This document shows, piece by piece, positions 1 through 10,600 of a DNA stretch of 64,000 bases. The DNA lies in contig OZ038435.1 in assembly GCA_964036275.1 (NCBI GenBank), forward strand, positions 2,170,001 to 2,234,000, in the 5' to 3' direction. The notes under the pieces were generated by a model that saw only the letters and a program-made list of their open reading frames with translations, was not told the DNA's origin and searched no databases. This DNA is from Litoditis marina (taxonomy: Eukaryota > Nematoda > Chromadorea > Rhabditida > Rhabditidae). The position numbers were made by a program, and so were the translations under genes. Within the stretch, counting starts at the first letter, position 1. The number at the start of each line of letters is the position of its first letter.

Positions 1-504
1 TTCTTGATGAAGCAATATCTAAAACTTAGAAAACAGGTTAAAGTGCACTTTTTTGAAAAGTCGAAGAACGCATGAAAATATGAACTACTGACAAATACTG
101 TGTCAAATATGTATAATCCCCATGATGATGACATTAAATTAGACGAATCAACCCTACATCCCTATACGGGTAATGTTGCCCTAACCCGCTGTGTTTGTAG
201 TTTAATCCCCGTTGCGTTTCGCTCGAAAATTGAAAATCGAGATCAAACTCAAACGAAGATTGGTAACTGCCTACTAAACTGTGACATTATTAAATAACGG
301 GACAGCTAAACGCTATACTTGAACTCCGAATATTTCGAGTTTCATGCTGAATTCCGAATTACGAGGAATTTCCGTTCATTTTGAGTACTTCCGAACTCGA
401 TTTTTACAATTCTTGACAAAAACAGTAAATAGAAAGTGTATGAGCAAATGTTTCGTTGATCGGTTTCGCATTGGTTCGTAATGTACAAACAAGTGTTGTT
501 ATGA

Positions 505-1062
505 TCACTGATTGTTGGTCAAAGAAGCTGGTACTGGCTTGGCATCAGATGGTTGGCCCTGGAAAGCATAGTTATTGATTGAAGTTGGAATACTTGCAAA
601 TTGGTACTAAATTCAAATAGGGTCGCCTCTTCAAAGTCTTTTGTAATAACTATTGGAGGAAGTTTGGAGAATTCTTCTGTAGATTGAGTAACAAGATGCA
701 ACATACCTTGTTGCTTCCCCATCCGTAGTAAGCGGGATAGGCTGCTGCGTATCCTGCGTAACCACCGTAATACGATGCGTAAGGAGAGTAGGCGGCACTG
801 TAGGCAGTCGGGTACGCAGCTGCGTATCCGTACGGGGAATAATACTGTGCATCAGCTCCGGAGAGAACACAGGCAACGGCTACGAGACAGACACTGGAAA
901 TTGAAGTATTGTTTGTAAGAAAAGTACTATGGTCAATCTTAATTTGAATCAATTTAGCGATTTACACGATTATTTAGTGTTCTATGGAAATAAATCTAGG
1001 AAATGTTTTTAAACTCTGAAGAACAGACAACTAAACAGTAAAACTCACATCTTGTCGAACAT
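505..1062 (-). CDS. Small secreted Tyr/Ala-rich protein, inverted copy (copy 0)
   Basis: Three exons read on the minus strand: 1062-1049, 893-707 and 558-505, with GT..AG introns and phases that join cleanly to an 84-residue protein. The N-terminus is a signal peptide (MF-K-IVCLVAVACVLSGADA, cleaved before QYYSP). The mature part is built from Tyr, Ala, Pro and Gly (YYSPYGYAAAYP, SYYGGYAGYAAAYPAYYGW) and ends in a short polar tail. This composition suits a cuticle, eggshell or antimicrobial-type secreted peptide, but the function is unknown. Exon 1 reads MFDK where the plus-strand array copies read MFAK. The TATA-containing promoter of the array copies is absent upstream, since homology stops at about 1062, so expression is doubtful. 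The matching unit continues left past the window edge. Confidence 0.75.
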
Positions 1063-1669
1063 GAGTAGTGGATATCAGTTTTTTTTACATCGGAAAATGC
1101 ACCTGCAGTTCAAGGTCACGGGGTCAAGGTCATCGAGTATTGGCTTAGAGAGGGGTTGGGGTCAAGGTCATCAGTGATAATCAATCAATAAGTAATCAGA
1201 TCAATCAATAATCAGTGATAAATGATAAGTAATAAATCAACAAGTGATAATCAATAAATCAATAAGTGATCAAACTACAACTTTTAGATAAGCTTTAGAT
1301 AAATGATAAACTTTTTTATCAGACTACAAACTTTTTTATCAGACTACAAGCTATAACTTTTAACAAGCTTTAAAGTAACTTTTAACAAGCTTTAAAGTAA
1401 CTTTTAACAAGCTTTAATGTAACTTTTAACAAACTTTAAAGTAACTTTTAACAAACTTTAACTTTTCGAAATTGGTTTAGTACCGGTTAGTGCTGGGGTA
1501 TTTCGCAATACATACAGTATACCTACCGTATGCCTACAGTAACCCTAATTCGCAATACTTACAGTATAACTACAGTAAACCTATTTCGCAATACTTACCG
1601 TATACCTACAGTAGCCCTATTTTGCAATACCTACAGTATACCGGATAAACTTCAAATAAATCATTTAGA
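1063..1669. repeat. AT-rich spacer with three short tandem repeats
   Basis: No gene seen. About 1170-1275 is built of overlapping variants of aatcaataagtgat. About 1350-1462 repeats a ~22-bp unit containing aacttttaacaagctttaa four to five times. About 1497-1645 repeats a ~45-bp unit (ttcgcaatacntacagtata...cctacagta) at least three times. The segment begins exactly where homology with the secreted-protein array ends. Confidence 0.7.
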
Positions 1670-1999
1670 ATGCGGGTTACACGTGAACTGGTTGATATAG
1701 GCAAACAAATTTGTCTTGTTGCTTCACTAATTATAATTATAATAACAATCATTGTTATTATAATAACTACGTATTCCAACAAGGCAATCGCTCAACGAAC
1801 AGAGTCGAACTTATCTACAGCTGAATCAAACGACATCGAAGAAAAAACCACAATGGCGGGAATCAAATCGAAGAACAGTTTGAGATGTTATGCTGACGAG
1901 AAACCTACATGCAAAAAATCGTTCAAAACAATAAATGGAGTTGATACAAACCTTGATTGTACAAACAAATTTTATTGTTACAGGATACCGAGAGTGTAG
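1670..1999 (+). CDS. Hypothetical 109-aa single-pass membrane protein
   Basis: Uninterrupted single-exon ORF. Residues about 12-37 form a very hydrophobic Ile/Val-rich segment (a membrane anchor or signal anchor). A polar region follows with four cysteines near the C-terminus (CYADEKPTCKK and DCTNKFYCYR). AATAAA at about 2010, just after the stop, would serve as a poly(A) signal. I do not recognise a family. It lies between the secreted-protein copy and the left edge of the duplicated Maverick units and could be element cargo or a host fragment. The ORF is short and has no intron or paralogue in the window, so its reality is uncertain. Confidence 0.4.
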   Translation: MRVTRELVDIGKQICLVASLIIIIITIIVIIITTYSNKAIAQRTESNLSTAESNDIEEKTTMAGIKSKNSLRCYADEKPTCKKSFKTINGVDTNLDCTNKFYCYRIPRV

Positions 2000-2099
2000 A
2001 TTTTGAATGAATAAATATGTTGCATTTGAATTTGATTGGTTCTTGAACTGTCAGGAGTGATTGATTACGGCGAAATTCAAATTATAATAGGGATATAAT

Positions 2100-2409
2100 T
2101 GCTTAATGTCCTCGAAATTAGCACCCATATGCAACAATGTCTCCTCCAAGGAAGCGGCTCCGCAGGTTAGTTTAAATATCAATTGTGTTCAAACAAGGAT
2201 TGAAAAAGAGTTTCAACGATTTCAAAAAAAAACAGCCACAAAGTATCTTCTCGTGTACGGCCAAACTAGTATCTTCTCAGTATGGCTCCGTAGTCCTCGC
2301 GCAGCCGTCGGGAAAACATTCTCAACCTCTGAAATAATATTAGACAGCTATGAATCAATGACCCGCTACCATGTGGTAGTGTGTTTAAGATCAAGGCTGT
2401 ATGTACAAG
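2100..2409. other. Unassigned sequence left of duplicated unit 1
   Basis: The open frames here do not resemble the neighbouring elements. On the minus strand the truncated capsid frame runs from unit 1 into this stretch with unrelated codons and stops near 2266. That marks the duplication breakpoint rather than a gene. No RNA gene or repeat seen. Confidence 0.5.
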
Positions 2410-2848
2410 GCGGTCATGGGCAACCGGTATATAACGTACGGGGTTGAAACTGCGTTGCTGCATCTCGCCAAAAATGAAGTTACTAAGTGGCGGACATTGT
2501 GGTAGATTGGTCTTCACGTCGCCCACAATTGAGAATTCAACGGCGTCACTGTATATGTACATAACGGATACATTGTTACGGAAATCAACAGGGCGTTCCG
2601 CAGTAGTTGTGTTGGTAATCACTGTGCTCGTGAAACCCAGAAAATACGCGAGATCCTTATCCAAAACCACTTTTACAACCTCTTCATCATTAATCTGCAG
2701 TTGAAAGCGGTCAGGTACAGACTTGTACACGAAACTTATAGCGTTACTAATATCACGTGTTGGGGGTCTTATTGGTTTCTTGACCTCGGCCGGTTTTGAA
2801 CTTTCAGATTTCATACTGTCAACCTTTTTATCACCCTTTACACTGATT
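2410..2848 (-). pseudogene. Maverick minor capsid gene, 3' fragment (unit 1)
   Basis: On the minus strand this matches the C-terminal half of the intact capsid gene at 16067-17317, including the segments ISNAISFVYKSVPDRF and NPVRYIPVAHD. It is out of frame with the Lys-rich region just upstream because of the shared 2-bp deletion. It also ends abruptly at about 2410, losing the last ~30 residues including the conserved C-terminal strand. It is non-functional as a capsid protein. Confidence 0.8.
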
Positions 2849-4636
2849 TCAGTTTTTTTTCTCCTCCGTAGGTTTTGCTTCGGCCTTCTTTTTCTCATCC
2901 TTAGGTTTTGAATCACCCTTCTTTTTCTCATCCTTAGGTTTTGAATCACCCTTCTTTTTCTCATCCTTAGGTTTCGATTCAATTTTCTTTACAGTCTCCT
3001 TTGTTACAGACTGCGCAGGTTCAGCAGTTTTTCCATTTTTCAGTTCAGGTTTAGACACCGTTTTTGGCTTATTTTCAATCGTTGGTTCAACAGTTGGTTT
3101 CTTTTCCTCCGGTTTTGGCTCAGGCTTGGAAGGTCGGGTTTCACCTCTCTCGAGCTGCTTTCTTGCTTGGGTGAGGGCGCCTTGAGCCAGCTTGAGACGG
3201 GCCGCAAACCCGTGGGTTAGGTCGTACTTGGTGAGCGGCGTGATACTGAAAACAACTTATTCTGTATATAATAGCCACAACTACACGACATACTCGGGCA
3301 GTTTTATAAATTAAAGGTATAATGTGGGTTAAACTTTGCCATTGTCGATATTCGGCGGTAAACCAAATGTAGTTCACATGGAGTTTCATGCAGGATATTT
3401 AATGAAGTGATTTCTATAGTTTAAACGCTTTTAATGTATTACGAAAATATCAGATTCAAACCTAATTATTCCTTTGAGTAGTATATTGGACATAAAAAGT
3501 AATTCGTGACTCTGTTAGAAAATAGTGTTGAAAAAACAAAGGTATAAGCAATTGTACTAAACTTACTGCACAAGAGGCGGTGCCAGCGGCCAGTTTTTCT
3601 TTTCGGCGACATTCTTCTTAGCGGTGATTATGATCAATGCAGGCCGGGTCATCCCTTCTTCTTCGGCCTGAAATCGAAAACAAAATATAGTTTGTGTAAC
3701 CCCCATATAATCCCGTACAGTAATATGCTAAAAACGGCAGGTAAAAGTCTAATATGTTGGCGTTTTTTTCGTTTTTTCTTCTCAGATTATGACAGTTATT
3801 TGAGCATCTTCACTAGCACAAACACTAAGGAGTTGAAACCAGACTAATGCACTCGTCATTAGGCAAGATGTCATTTATATTTGACGGGGTACTGTACAAG
3901 GCAGTTGATTGCTGAAACGGAGTATATGCTAGTAAGTCATGGCAAAAAAAATGTACTCAAACTTTGTACTCAAACTATAAGTATATGTCCATTGGAATGA
4001 TACATACCTGATCCATAAAACGCTGTACATCGAAATTCTCGTAACCTTTGTGCGCTGTGCTCAGGTACGGCAGCGGTGTCTTGGAAACGTAGACCACGTC
4101 ACTCAGCCTGTGGAGGACCGGGGGGTCCGCCATCCATTCTGCGTCCACTTTCGTCATTTGCGTATCTAAGAAAAAATTATGTATGTTTAGTGCACCGAAA
4201 GGTAGTTCTAAAAAAGACAGAGTGACAGAGAGAGAACGAACTGAGAGAGAGAGAGAGCGAGAAAGAGAGAGAAAGGGAGAGAGATAGAGAATGGAGGAAA
4301 CCATCGATCTATCTATATAGGAACACAATTTATGAAACACAGATTCGAAGTTCTCAGCAAGCGAGAAAGTGAGAAAACAAGAGTTATAGAGATAAAGACA
4401 TTGTGAAAAAAGGCGGAAAATTATTCAGCCCGAACAGACAGTAGATGAATTTCATTATAATATTTACGTATTTCTCCTTCTGTTCGAGTCTAGTTTGATA
4501 TTCCATTCGATTTTCGGTTTTCGTAGAGAACCTCAGAGAATATTGGCATAACAATCTTACAATTTGCATACAAATTGCAGAAAATATAGAATAAAACCTA
4601 CTTACCAATTGAAAAATACCGTTTGTTTGAACACAT
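2849..4636 (-). CDS. Chimeric host-like/Maverick capsid gene, copy 1 (228 aa predicted)
   Basis: Four exons on the minus strand: 4636-4606, 4165-4008, 3667-3567 and 3245-2849. All introns are GT..AG, phases agree, and the sum is 687 nt with no internal stop. Exons 1-3 and the start of exon 4 encode a soluble-looking sequence (motifs AEWMADPPVL, SDVVYVSKTPLPYLS, TRPALIIITAKKN, KYDLTHGFAARLKLAQGAL) that I cannot assign to a family. The same exons occur at 25693-26685 without capsid sequence. At about 3140 the exon-4 splice donor is replaced by Maverick capsid sequence and the frame reads straight into its Lys/Pro/Glu repeats (KPKDEKKKGDS units). A 2-bp deletion relative to the intact capsid gene, near 2862, ends translation before the jelly-roll-like C-terminal region. 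Whether it is expressed is unknown. Confidence 0.6.
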
Positions 4637-4639
4637 AAA

Positions 4640-5540
4640 TGGCCTGAATTTATGTCAAGCACTATCTTCGTTTACGGAAGATATCTGAAAAAAAGGTAAA
4701 TCTGTGAAAACTAATAATTAATGATTTTTTAAAAGATTACCTCTATGCGTAAATAGTAAACACGTAGTTTCTCGATTTTTCAATTTCTAAGACTTTCATT
4801 CAAATGTGAACTCCTACCTTATGAGTTATTTGGTGGTAGGAGTTCACGTTGAAAAAACAGTACTATGAGAACATCGGAAAATGTGCACTATTGATTGCTT
4901 TCAGAGATAGGTTGAGTACGTGAAATTTCATATTGATACACAACTGAGAAATTATGAAACTGTACAAAGAATATAGACAAAATCATCAGGAAGTTTCGAG
5001 AAACATATCTGTACTGAATGAAAGAGCGTATTCACTACTAACTGGTTTTTCATCGGTTTCTATACCATCTATGCGTAGAGAGATCGCGTACCACACCTGT
5101 TAGAGGTGTGAAAGGACGCTTGGAAGAGAGAATGAGATTGAGAGAAGAACAGAGGACAATAAAGACAAGACGGGGAGAGAAAGAGAGATAAGGAAAGAGA
5201 GAAAGGAAGAGGGAGAGAGAGAAAGAAGGGAAAGATGGGGGTTATGAAAGTTAGTGCTGTACAAGTGTGAGAAAAGGTAATCGACGAGAATTACTAACAA
5301 CTCATCGATAATTTGCCTTTCACCTACCTTCTGTGCTATATTTATTCCCTTTTGTAGATTCAAAGTCTTTCAAAAAATTGTATCTACAGCCTAACTTTCG
5401 TTGTAGTTTCATTTCGGTACACATCATAATATTGCAACGTTTCACCAGAGAGGAAACGCGATCAAACTACAATTGAACGATTGAACAAGCGAAATGACAC
5501 CTACATCTGAATAGTAGTAATTTTAATCTAGCTAGGGCCG
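4640..5540. other. Upstream region of chimeric gene 1
   Basis: AT-rich, no convincing exon. It includes a purine-rich GA stretch at 5100-5240 and one member of the dispersed tagtttgatc/gatcaaacta inverted-repeat family at about 5400-5485. About 4808-4850 holds a short hairpin (gaactcctacc...ggtaggagttc). It is duplicated at 13637-14537. Confidence 0.55.
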
Positions 5541-5800
5541 CGCGAATGCAGCCCTCCACGCAAAAATTTAGTCGTTGGCGAACTTCAACTCGATGCTGCC
5601 ACACGGGTCAACCTATCCTCAAGTGCAATGGATAGGCCTCGCCATGGGGGCGCCGCCTTGATGATCGCGGCGCGCCCCCGAAAAAAATATTTTCTCATAC
5701 GGGTACCCCAACAAACACGGTGGGCACCTGGTGGGGCAGGGTAAAAATCCCCCCTTCCTCCCCACGTGGGTCACGGGTTCGGGTCATTGGGTCATAAGGA
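5541..5800. other. GC-rich block with hairpin, duplicated at 14538-14797
   Basis: Much richer in GC than its neighbours. 5645-5690 can fold as an imperfect hairpin (gggggcgccgc ... gcggcgcgcccccg). Lies downstream of the retroelement endonuclease fragment on the minus strand, so it may be that element's 3' untranslated end. No tail or target-site duplication is evident. Confidence 0.4.
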
Positions 5801-6263
5801 TTTAAGGCACAGCAGAATCACGTGAAGGTCCCTACCGTTCCACAGCTTTCCTTTCGAATTTATCCCATAAGCACAAGACTCGATTTGTAGTCTGTATCTT
5901 TTAGGGTTCTCGAGGGGTGGATTAGTATGTCTCAAAATAAGCATGGAAAACATAGGGCACATTCAGCACAATTAGTTTAGAGTCTTCTCTGATAGTACGA
6001 CAGATTTGGTTAGTGAAATCTATTTTATTGGTACATCAGTCTAATAAACTGCATCTAATTGTCCATTTGATCACTTGATTCGAAAATAGGTTGGGGATCA
6101 AACATTCTCATAGTCGTTATTCTTTTCCATCTCGCCCCCTTTAAGGTGACTGCAGGTATGAATCTGGACTTGCTTGTTTGCGTAATTGTCCCCGTGTAAA
6201 TCGCTCCAGTATATATTCTTACTGTATTCTAGCATGGTAGCAGTAACATCTTTGACCAGGAGT

Positions 6264-6800
6264 TTATTGTAAGGTCGGCGAAATGCCTAACGCTCTCGTC
6301 GCCTTATCGTTTTCTGGTCTCCAGTTTCCAAGAGAGCCAACTACAATTGGTAGTTGTTGAACTTTGTAGCCTTTCAATTCGTATTCAGCTTGAATTCCGA
6401 GATATTTATCGATTTTTCTCTGGTAAGCTGTTTGCATGGCTGCCTCTCTGTTCTCGAAAGGACATGTAACATCAGATATGATTAATTCCTTATTTTTCTC
6501 ATCAAATAGCATAATGTCCGGTCTCTGTCTATTTGAACCGTGGTCAGATTTTCTGTCTACTGTGAGGCGTAGATGTTTCTTGGTTCCTTCTCGGATACCT
6601 TGCACTACTCTTTGTAGAACAAAATCATGACGTTTCGATAGCAAAGTACCCAAATGGGTTTTACACTGATTCAATACATGTCCCAAGGTTTCCCATTCGT
6701 AACTACATCTCCGGCTTGTTTTATATGAATTTGTAATGGCTGTTATCCATACGGCTGGGTGGCCTGGTTGAAGGTAGCGAACCTTCAGAGTCGGACGATG
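6264..6800 (-). pseudogene. C-terminal fragment of an RLE-type non-LTR retrotransposon (unit 1)
   Basis: The minus-strand frame ending at 6264 shows the hallmarks of the C-terminus of R2/NeSL-type non-LTR elements. These are a degenerate zinc-knuckle with the signature ETLGHVLNQC, RHDFVLQ, the restriction-like endonuclease core RPDIMLFDEKNKE...IISDVTCPFENREA, and the closing motif VVGSLGNWRPEND. The reverse transcriptase and N-terminus are missing. The break falls at about 6790-6800, where the frame passes into the acidic Maverick ORF. This is a 5'-truncated insertion carried along in the later tandem duplication. Assignment to NeSL rather than another RLE clade is inference. Confidence 0.7.
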
Positions 6801-7065
6801 AGCGGTCGTTGGCAGCATCCATGAATTCATCCATGTCCACTTCTGATTCGTCTGAATCAGATTCGACCTCCTCCTCCTCTTCCTGTGGTGGGGGTTGAGG
6901 TGCCACACGTATAGGTCCACGTACCCCGCCCTCATCAAAACTACGTGAGTAGAATTCATCAATACCGAGGTACCTAGGCCAGTACCTGGGCCCGGGACCA
7001 TTTTCATCATCCGATTCCAATGAGTCCCAGTAGCGGCGTAGCTCACGGTAATCCTCCGAACTCAT
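6721..7065 (-). pseudogene. Acidic Maverick-linked protein, 3'-disrupted (unit 1)
   Basis: Begins with ATG at 7065, right after the stop of the capsid frame, and reads MSSEDYRELRRYWDSLESDD. A Pro-rich and then strongly acidic stretch follows (PPPQEEEEEVESDSDESEVDMDEF). After about residue 90 the sequence runs into the truncated retroelement and stops at 6721, so the original C-terminus is lost. Unit 2 has the same disruption, so the break predates the duplication. The start site is preceded by tttatttcag, so it could alternatively be an exon spliced to something upstream. Function unknown; its position suggests a Maverick virion or accessory protein. Confidence 0.5.
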
Positions 7066-7075
7066 CTGAAATAAA

Positions 7076-7613
7076 CTATACAGATTTAACATGTAGCGTA
7101 AGAATCGTGGAGCCCCAGTTGAAGTCAAACGGTTTTCCGAACTCGGTTAGTATTTCAATTGTTATACTATCCAAATGGTCATGGGCAACCGGTATATAAC
7201 GTACGGGGTTGAAACTGCGTTGCTGCATCTCGCCAAAAATGAAGTTACTAAGTGGCAGACATTGTGGTAGATTGGTCTTCACGTCGCCCACAATTGAGAA
7301 TTTAACGGCGTCACTGTATATGTACATAACGGATACATTGTTACGGAAATCAACAGGGCGTTCCGCAGTAGTTGTGTTGGTAATCACTGTGCTCGTGAAA
7401 CCCAGAAAATACGCGAGATCCTTATCCAAAACCACTTTTACAACATCTTCATCGTTAATCTGCAGTTGAAAGCGGTCAGGTACAGACTTGTACACGAAAC
7501 TTATAGCGTTACTAATATCACGTGTTGGGGGTCTTATTGGTTTCTTGACCTCGGCCGGTTTTGAACTTTCAGATTTCATACTGTCAACCTTTTTATCACC
7601 CTTTACACTGATT
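7076..7613 (-). pseudogene. Maverick minor capsid gene, 3' part (unit 2)
   Basis: Same gene segment as in unit 1 but with the C-terminal end retained (DSITIEILTEFGKPFDFNWG, then a terminal strand and stop at 7076). The same 2-bp deletion near 7620 separates it from the Lys-rich repeats, so the jelly-roll-like half is out of frame with the chimeric gene upstream. One extra 33-bp Lys-rich repeat distinguishes unit 2 from unit 1. Confidence 0.8.
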
Positions 7614-10600
7614 TCAGTTTTTTTTCTCCTCCGTAGGTTTTGCTTCGGCCTTCTTTTTCTCATCCTTAGGTTTTGAATCACCCTTCTTTTTCTCATCCTT
7701 AGGTTTTGAATCACCCTTCTTTTTCTCATCCTCAGGTTTTGAATCACCCTTCTTTTTCTCATCCTTAGGTTTCGATTCAATCTTCTTTACAGTCTCCTTT
7801 GTTACAGACTGCGCAGGTTCAGCAGTTTTTCCATTTTTCAGTTCAGGTTTAGACACCGTTTTTGGCTTATTTTCAATCGTTGGTTCAACAGTTGGTTTCT
7901 TTTCCTCCGCTTTTGGCTCAGGCTTGGAAGGTCGGGTTTCACCTCTCTCGAGCTGCTTTCTTGCTTGGGTGAGGGCGCCTTGAGCCAGCTTGAGACGGGC
8001 CGCAAACCCGTGGGTTAGGTCGTACTTGGTGAGCGGCGTGATACTGAAAACAACTTATTCTGTATATAATAGCCACAACTACACGACATACTCGGGCAGT
8101 TTTATAAATTAAAGGTATAATGTGGGTTAAACTTTGCCATTGTCGATATTCGGCGGTAAACCAAATGTAGTTCACATGGAGTTTCATGCAGGATATTTAA
8201 TGAAGTGATTTCTATAGTTTAAACGCTTTTAATGTATTACGAAAATATCAGATTCAAACCTAATTATTCCTTTGAGCAGTATATTGGACATAAAAAGTAA
8301 TTCGTGACTCTGTTAGAAAATAGTGTTGAAAAAACAAAGGTATAAGCAATTGTACTAAACTTACTGCACAAGAGGCGGTGCCAGCGGCCAGTTTTTCTTT
8401 TCGGCGACATTCTTCTTAGCGGTGATTATGATCAATGCAGGCCGGGTCATCCCTTCTTCTTCGGCCTGAAATCGAAAACAAAATATAGTTTGTGTAACCC
8501 CCATATAATCCCGTACAGTAATATGCTAAAAACGGCAGGTAAAAGTCTAATATGTTGGCGTTTTTTTCGTTTTTTTTTCCCAGATTATGACAGTTATTTG
8601 AGCATCTTCACTAGCACAAACACTAAGGAGTTGAAACCAGACTAATGCACTCGTCATTAGGCAAGATGTCATGGATATTTGACGGGGTACTGTACAAGGC
8701 AGTTGATTGCTGAAACGGAGTATATGCTAGTAAGTCATGGCAAAAAAAATGTACTCAAACTATGCACTCAAACTATAAGTATATGTCCATTGGAATGATA
8801 CATACCTGATCCATAAAACGCTGCACATCGAAATTCTCGCAACCTTTGTGCGCTGTGCTCAGGTACGGCAGCGGTGTCTTGGAAACGTAGACCACGTCAC
8901 TCAGCCTGGGGAGGACCGGGGGGTCCGCCATCCATTCTGCGTCCACTTTCGTCATTTGCGTATCTAAGAAAAAATAATGTATGTTTAGTGCACCGAAAGG
9001 TAGTTCTAAAAAAGACAGAGTGACAGAGAGAGAACGAACTGAGAGAGAGAGAGAGCGAGAAAGAGAGAGAAAGGGAGAGAGATAGAGAATGGAGGAAACC
9101 ATCGATCTACTAATATAAATGGGTAGTTTGGTCTGTGTGAAGGAAAAAGTGTGTGATCCAAATGATGCATTTGCCCTTTTGGTCGAGAAATGAGCGAGAA
9201 GTTGCACTTTGTAGTTGGTTTTGGGGAAAAACGCGTGAGCGATACGTGCTTTTGCTGATTTTCATTTTGGAATTTTCTGCAACCGGCTGTTGCTGGGAAA
9301 ATATTTTTACTCGAGGGAACGTTCTGGCGCTCTATGATAGAAAGAACTGTCGCTGTCTATGTTAGGGAGAGATGTCGCGCTCTATGTTACGGAGAGATCT
9401 CGCGGTCTACGTTAAGGAGAGATTTCTATGTTAAGGAGAGAGAACTCTCGCTGTCTATGTTGGGGAGAACTCTCGCGCTCTATGTTAAGGAGAGATATCG
9501 CGCTCTATGTTAAGGAGAGATATCGCGCTCTATGTTAAGGAGAGATATCGCGCTCTATGTTAAGGAGAGATATCGCGCTCTATGTTAAGGAGAGATATCG
9601 CGCTCTATGTTAAGGAGAGATATCGCGCTCTATGTTAAGAAGAGATATCGCGCTCTATGTTAAGGAGAGATATCGCGCTCTATGTTAAGGAGAGATATCG
9701 CGCTCTATGTTAAGAAGAGATATCGCGCTCTATGTTAAGGAGAGATATCGCGCTCTATGTTAAGGAGAGATATCGCGCTTTATGTTAAGGAGAGATATCG
9801 CGCTCTATGTTAAGGAGAGATATCGCGCTCTATGTTAAGGAGAGATATCGCGCTCTATGTTAAGGAGAGATATCGCGCTCTATGTTAAGAAGAGATATCG
9901 CGCTCTATGTTAAGGAGAGATATCGCGCTCTATGTTAAGGAGAGATATCGCGCTCTATGTTAAGAAGAGATATCGCGCTCTATGTTAAGGAGAGATATCG
10001 CGCTCTATGTTAAGGAGAGATATCGCGCTCTATGTTAAGAAGAGATATCGCGCTCTATGTTAAGGAGAGATATCGCGCTCTATGTTAAGGAGAGATATCG
10101 CGCTTTATGTTAAGGAGAGATATCGCGCTCTATGTTAAGGAGAGATATCGCGCTCTATGTTAAGGAGAGATATCGCGCTCTATGTTAAGGAGAGATATCG
10201 CGCTCTATGTTAAGGAGAGATATCGCGCTCTATGTTAAGGAGAGATATCGCGCTCTATGTTAAGAAGAGATATCGCGCTCTATGTTAAGGAGAGATATCG
10301 CGCTTTATGTTAAGGAGAGATATCGCGCTCTATGTTAAGGAGAGATATCGCGCTCTATGTTAAGGAGAGATATCGCGCTCTATGTTAAGGAGAGATATCG
10401 CGCTCTATGTTAAGGAGAGATATCGCGCTTTATGTTAAGGAGAGATATCGCGCTCTATGTTAAGGAGAGATATCGCGCTCTATGTTAAGGAGAGATATCG
10501 CGCTCTATGTTAAGAAGAGATATCGCGCTTTATGTTAAGGAGAGATATCGCGCTTTATGTTAAGGAGAGATATCGCGCTCTATGTTAAGGAGAGATATCG

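Larger units (their letters stand above)
2410..7062. repeat. Duplicated unit 1 (Maverick capsid part, host-like exons, retroelement fragment, acidic ORF)
   Basis: This stretch is repeated almost base for base at 7173-16056, which also carries a Helitron. Reading on the minus strand the order is acidic protein ORF, RLE retroelement fragment, GA-rich and GC-rich spacer, host-like exons, then a capsid gene segment. Offsets to unit 2 are constant: +4765 for the capsid part, +4798 for the host exons and +8997 beyond the Helitron. Only small indels separate the two. Homology to the capsid gene stops at about 2410, so this copy lacks the capsid 3' end. Confidence 0.85.

Noticed and set aside
100..297. 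65-codon ORF repeated in each array unit
   Set aside because: Lies over a dispersed inverted-repeat element downstream of the secreted-protein gene; no signal of coding.
2849..2982. Arg-rich frame with NLRMRKRRVIQ repeats at the start of the truncated capsid ORF, also at 7640-7780
   Set aside because: It is the same Lys-rich repeat DNA read in the wrong frame after the 2-bp deletion.
3141..3389. 82-codon frame repeated at 7939-8187 and 26441-26689
   Set aside because: It crosses an intron and reads exon 4 of the host-like gene in the wrong frame; the spliced frame is better supported.
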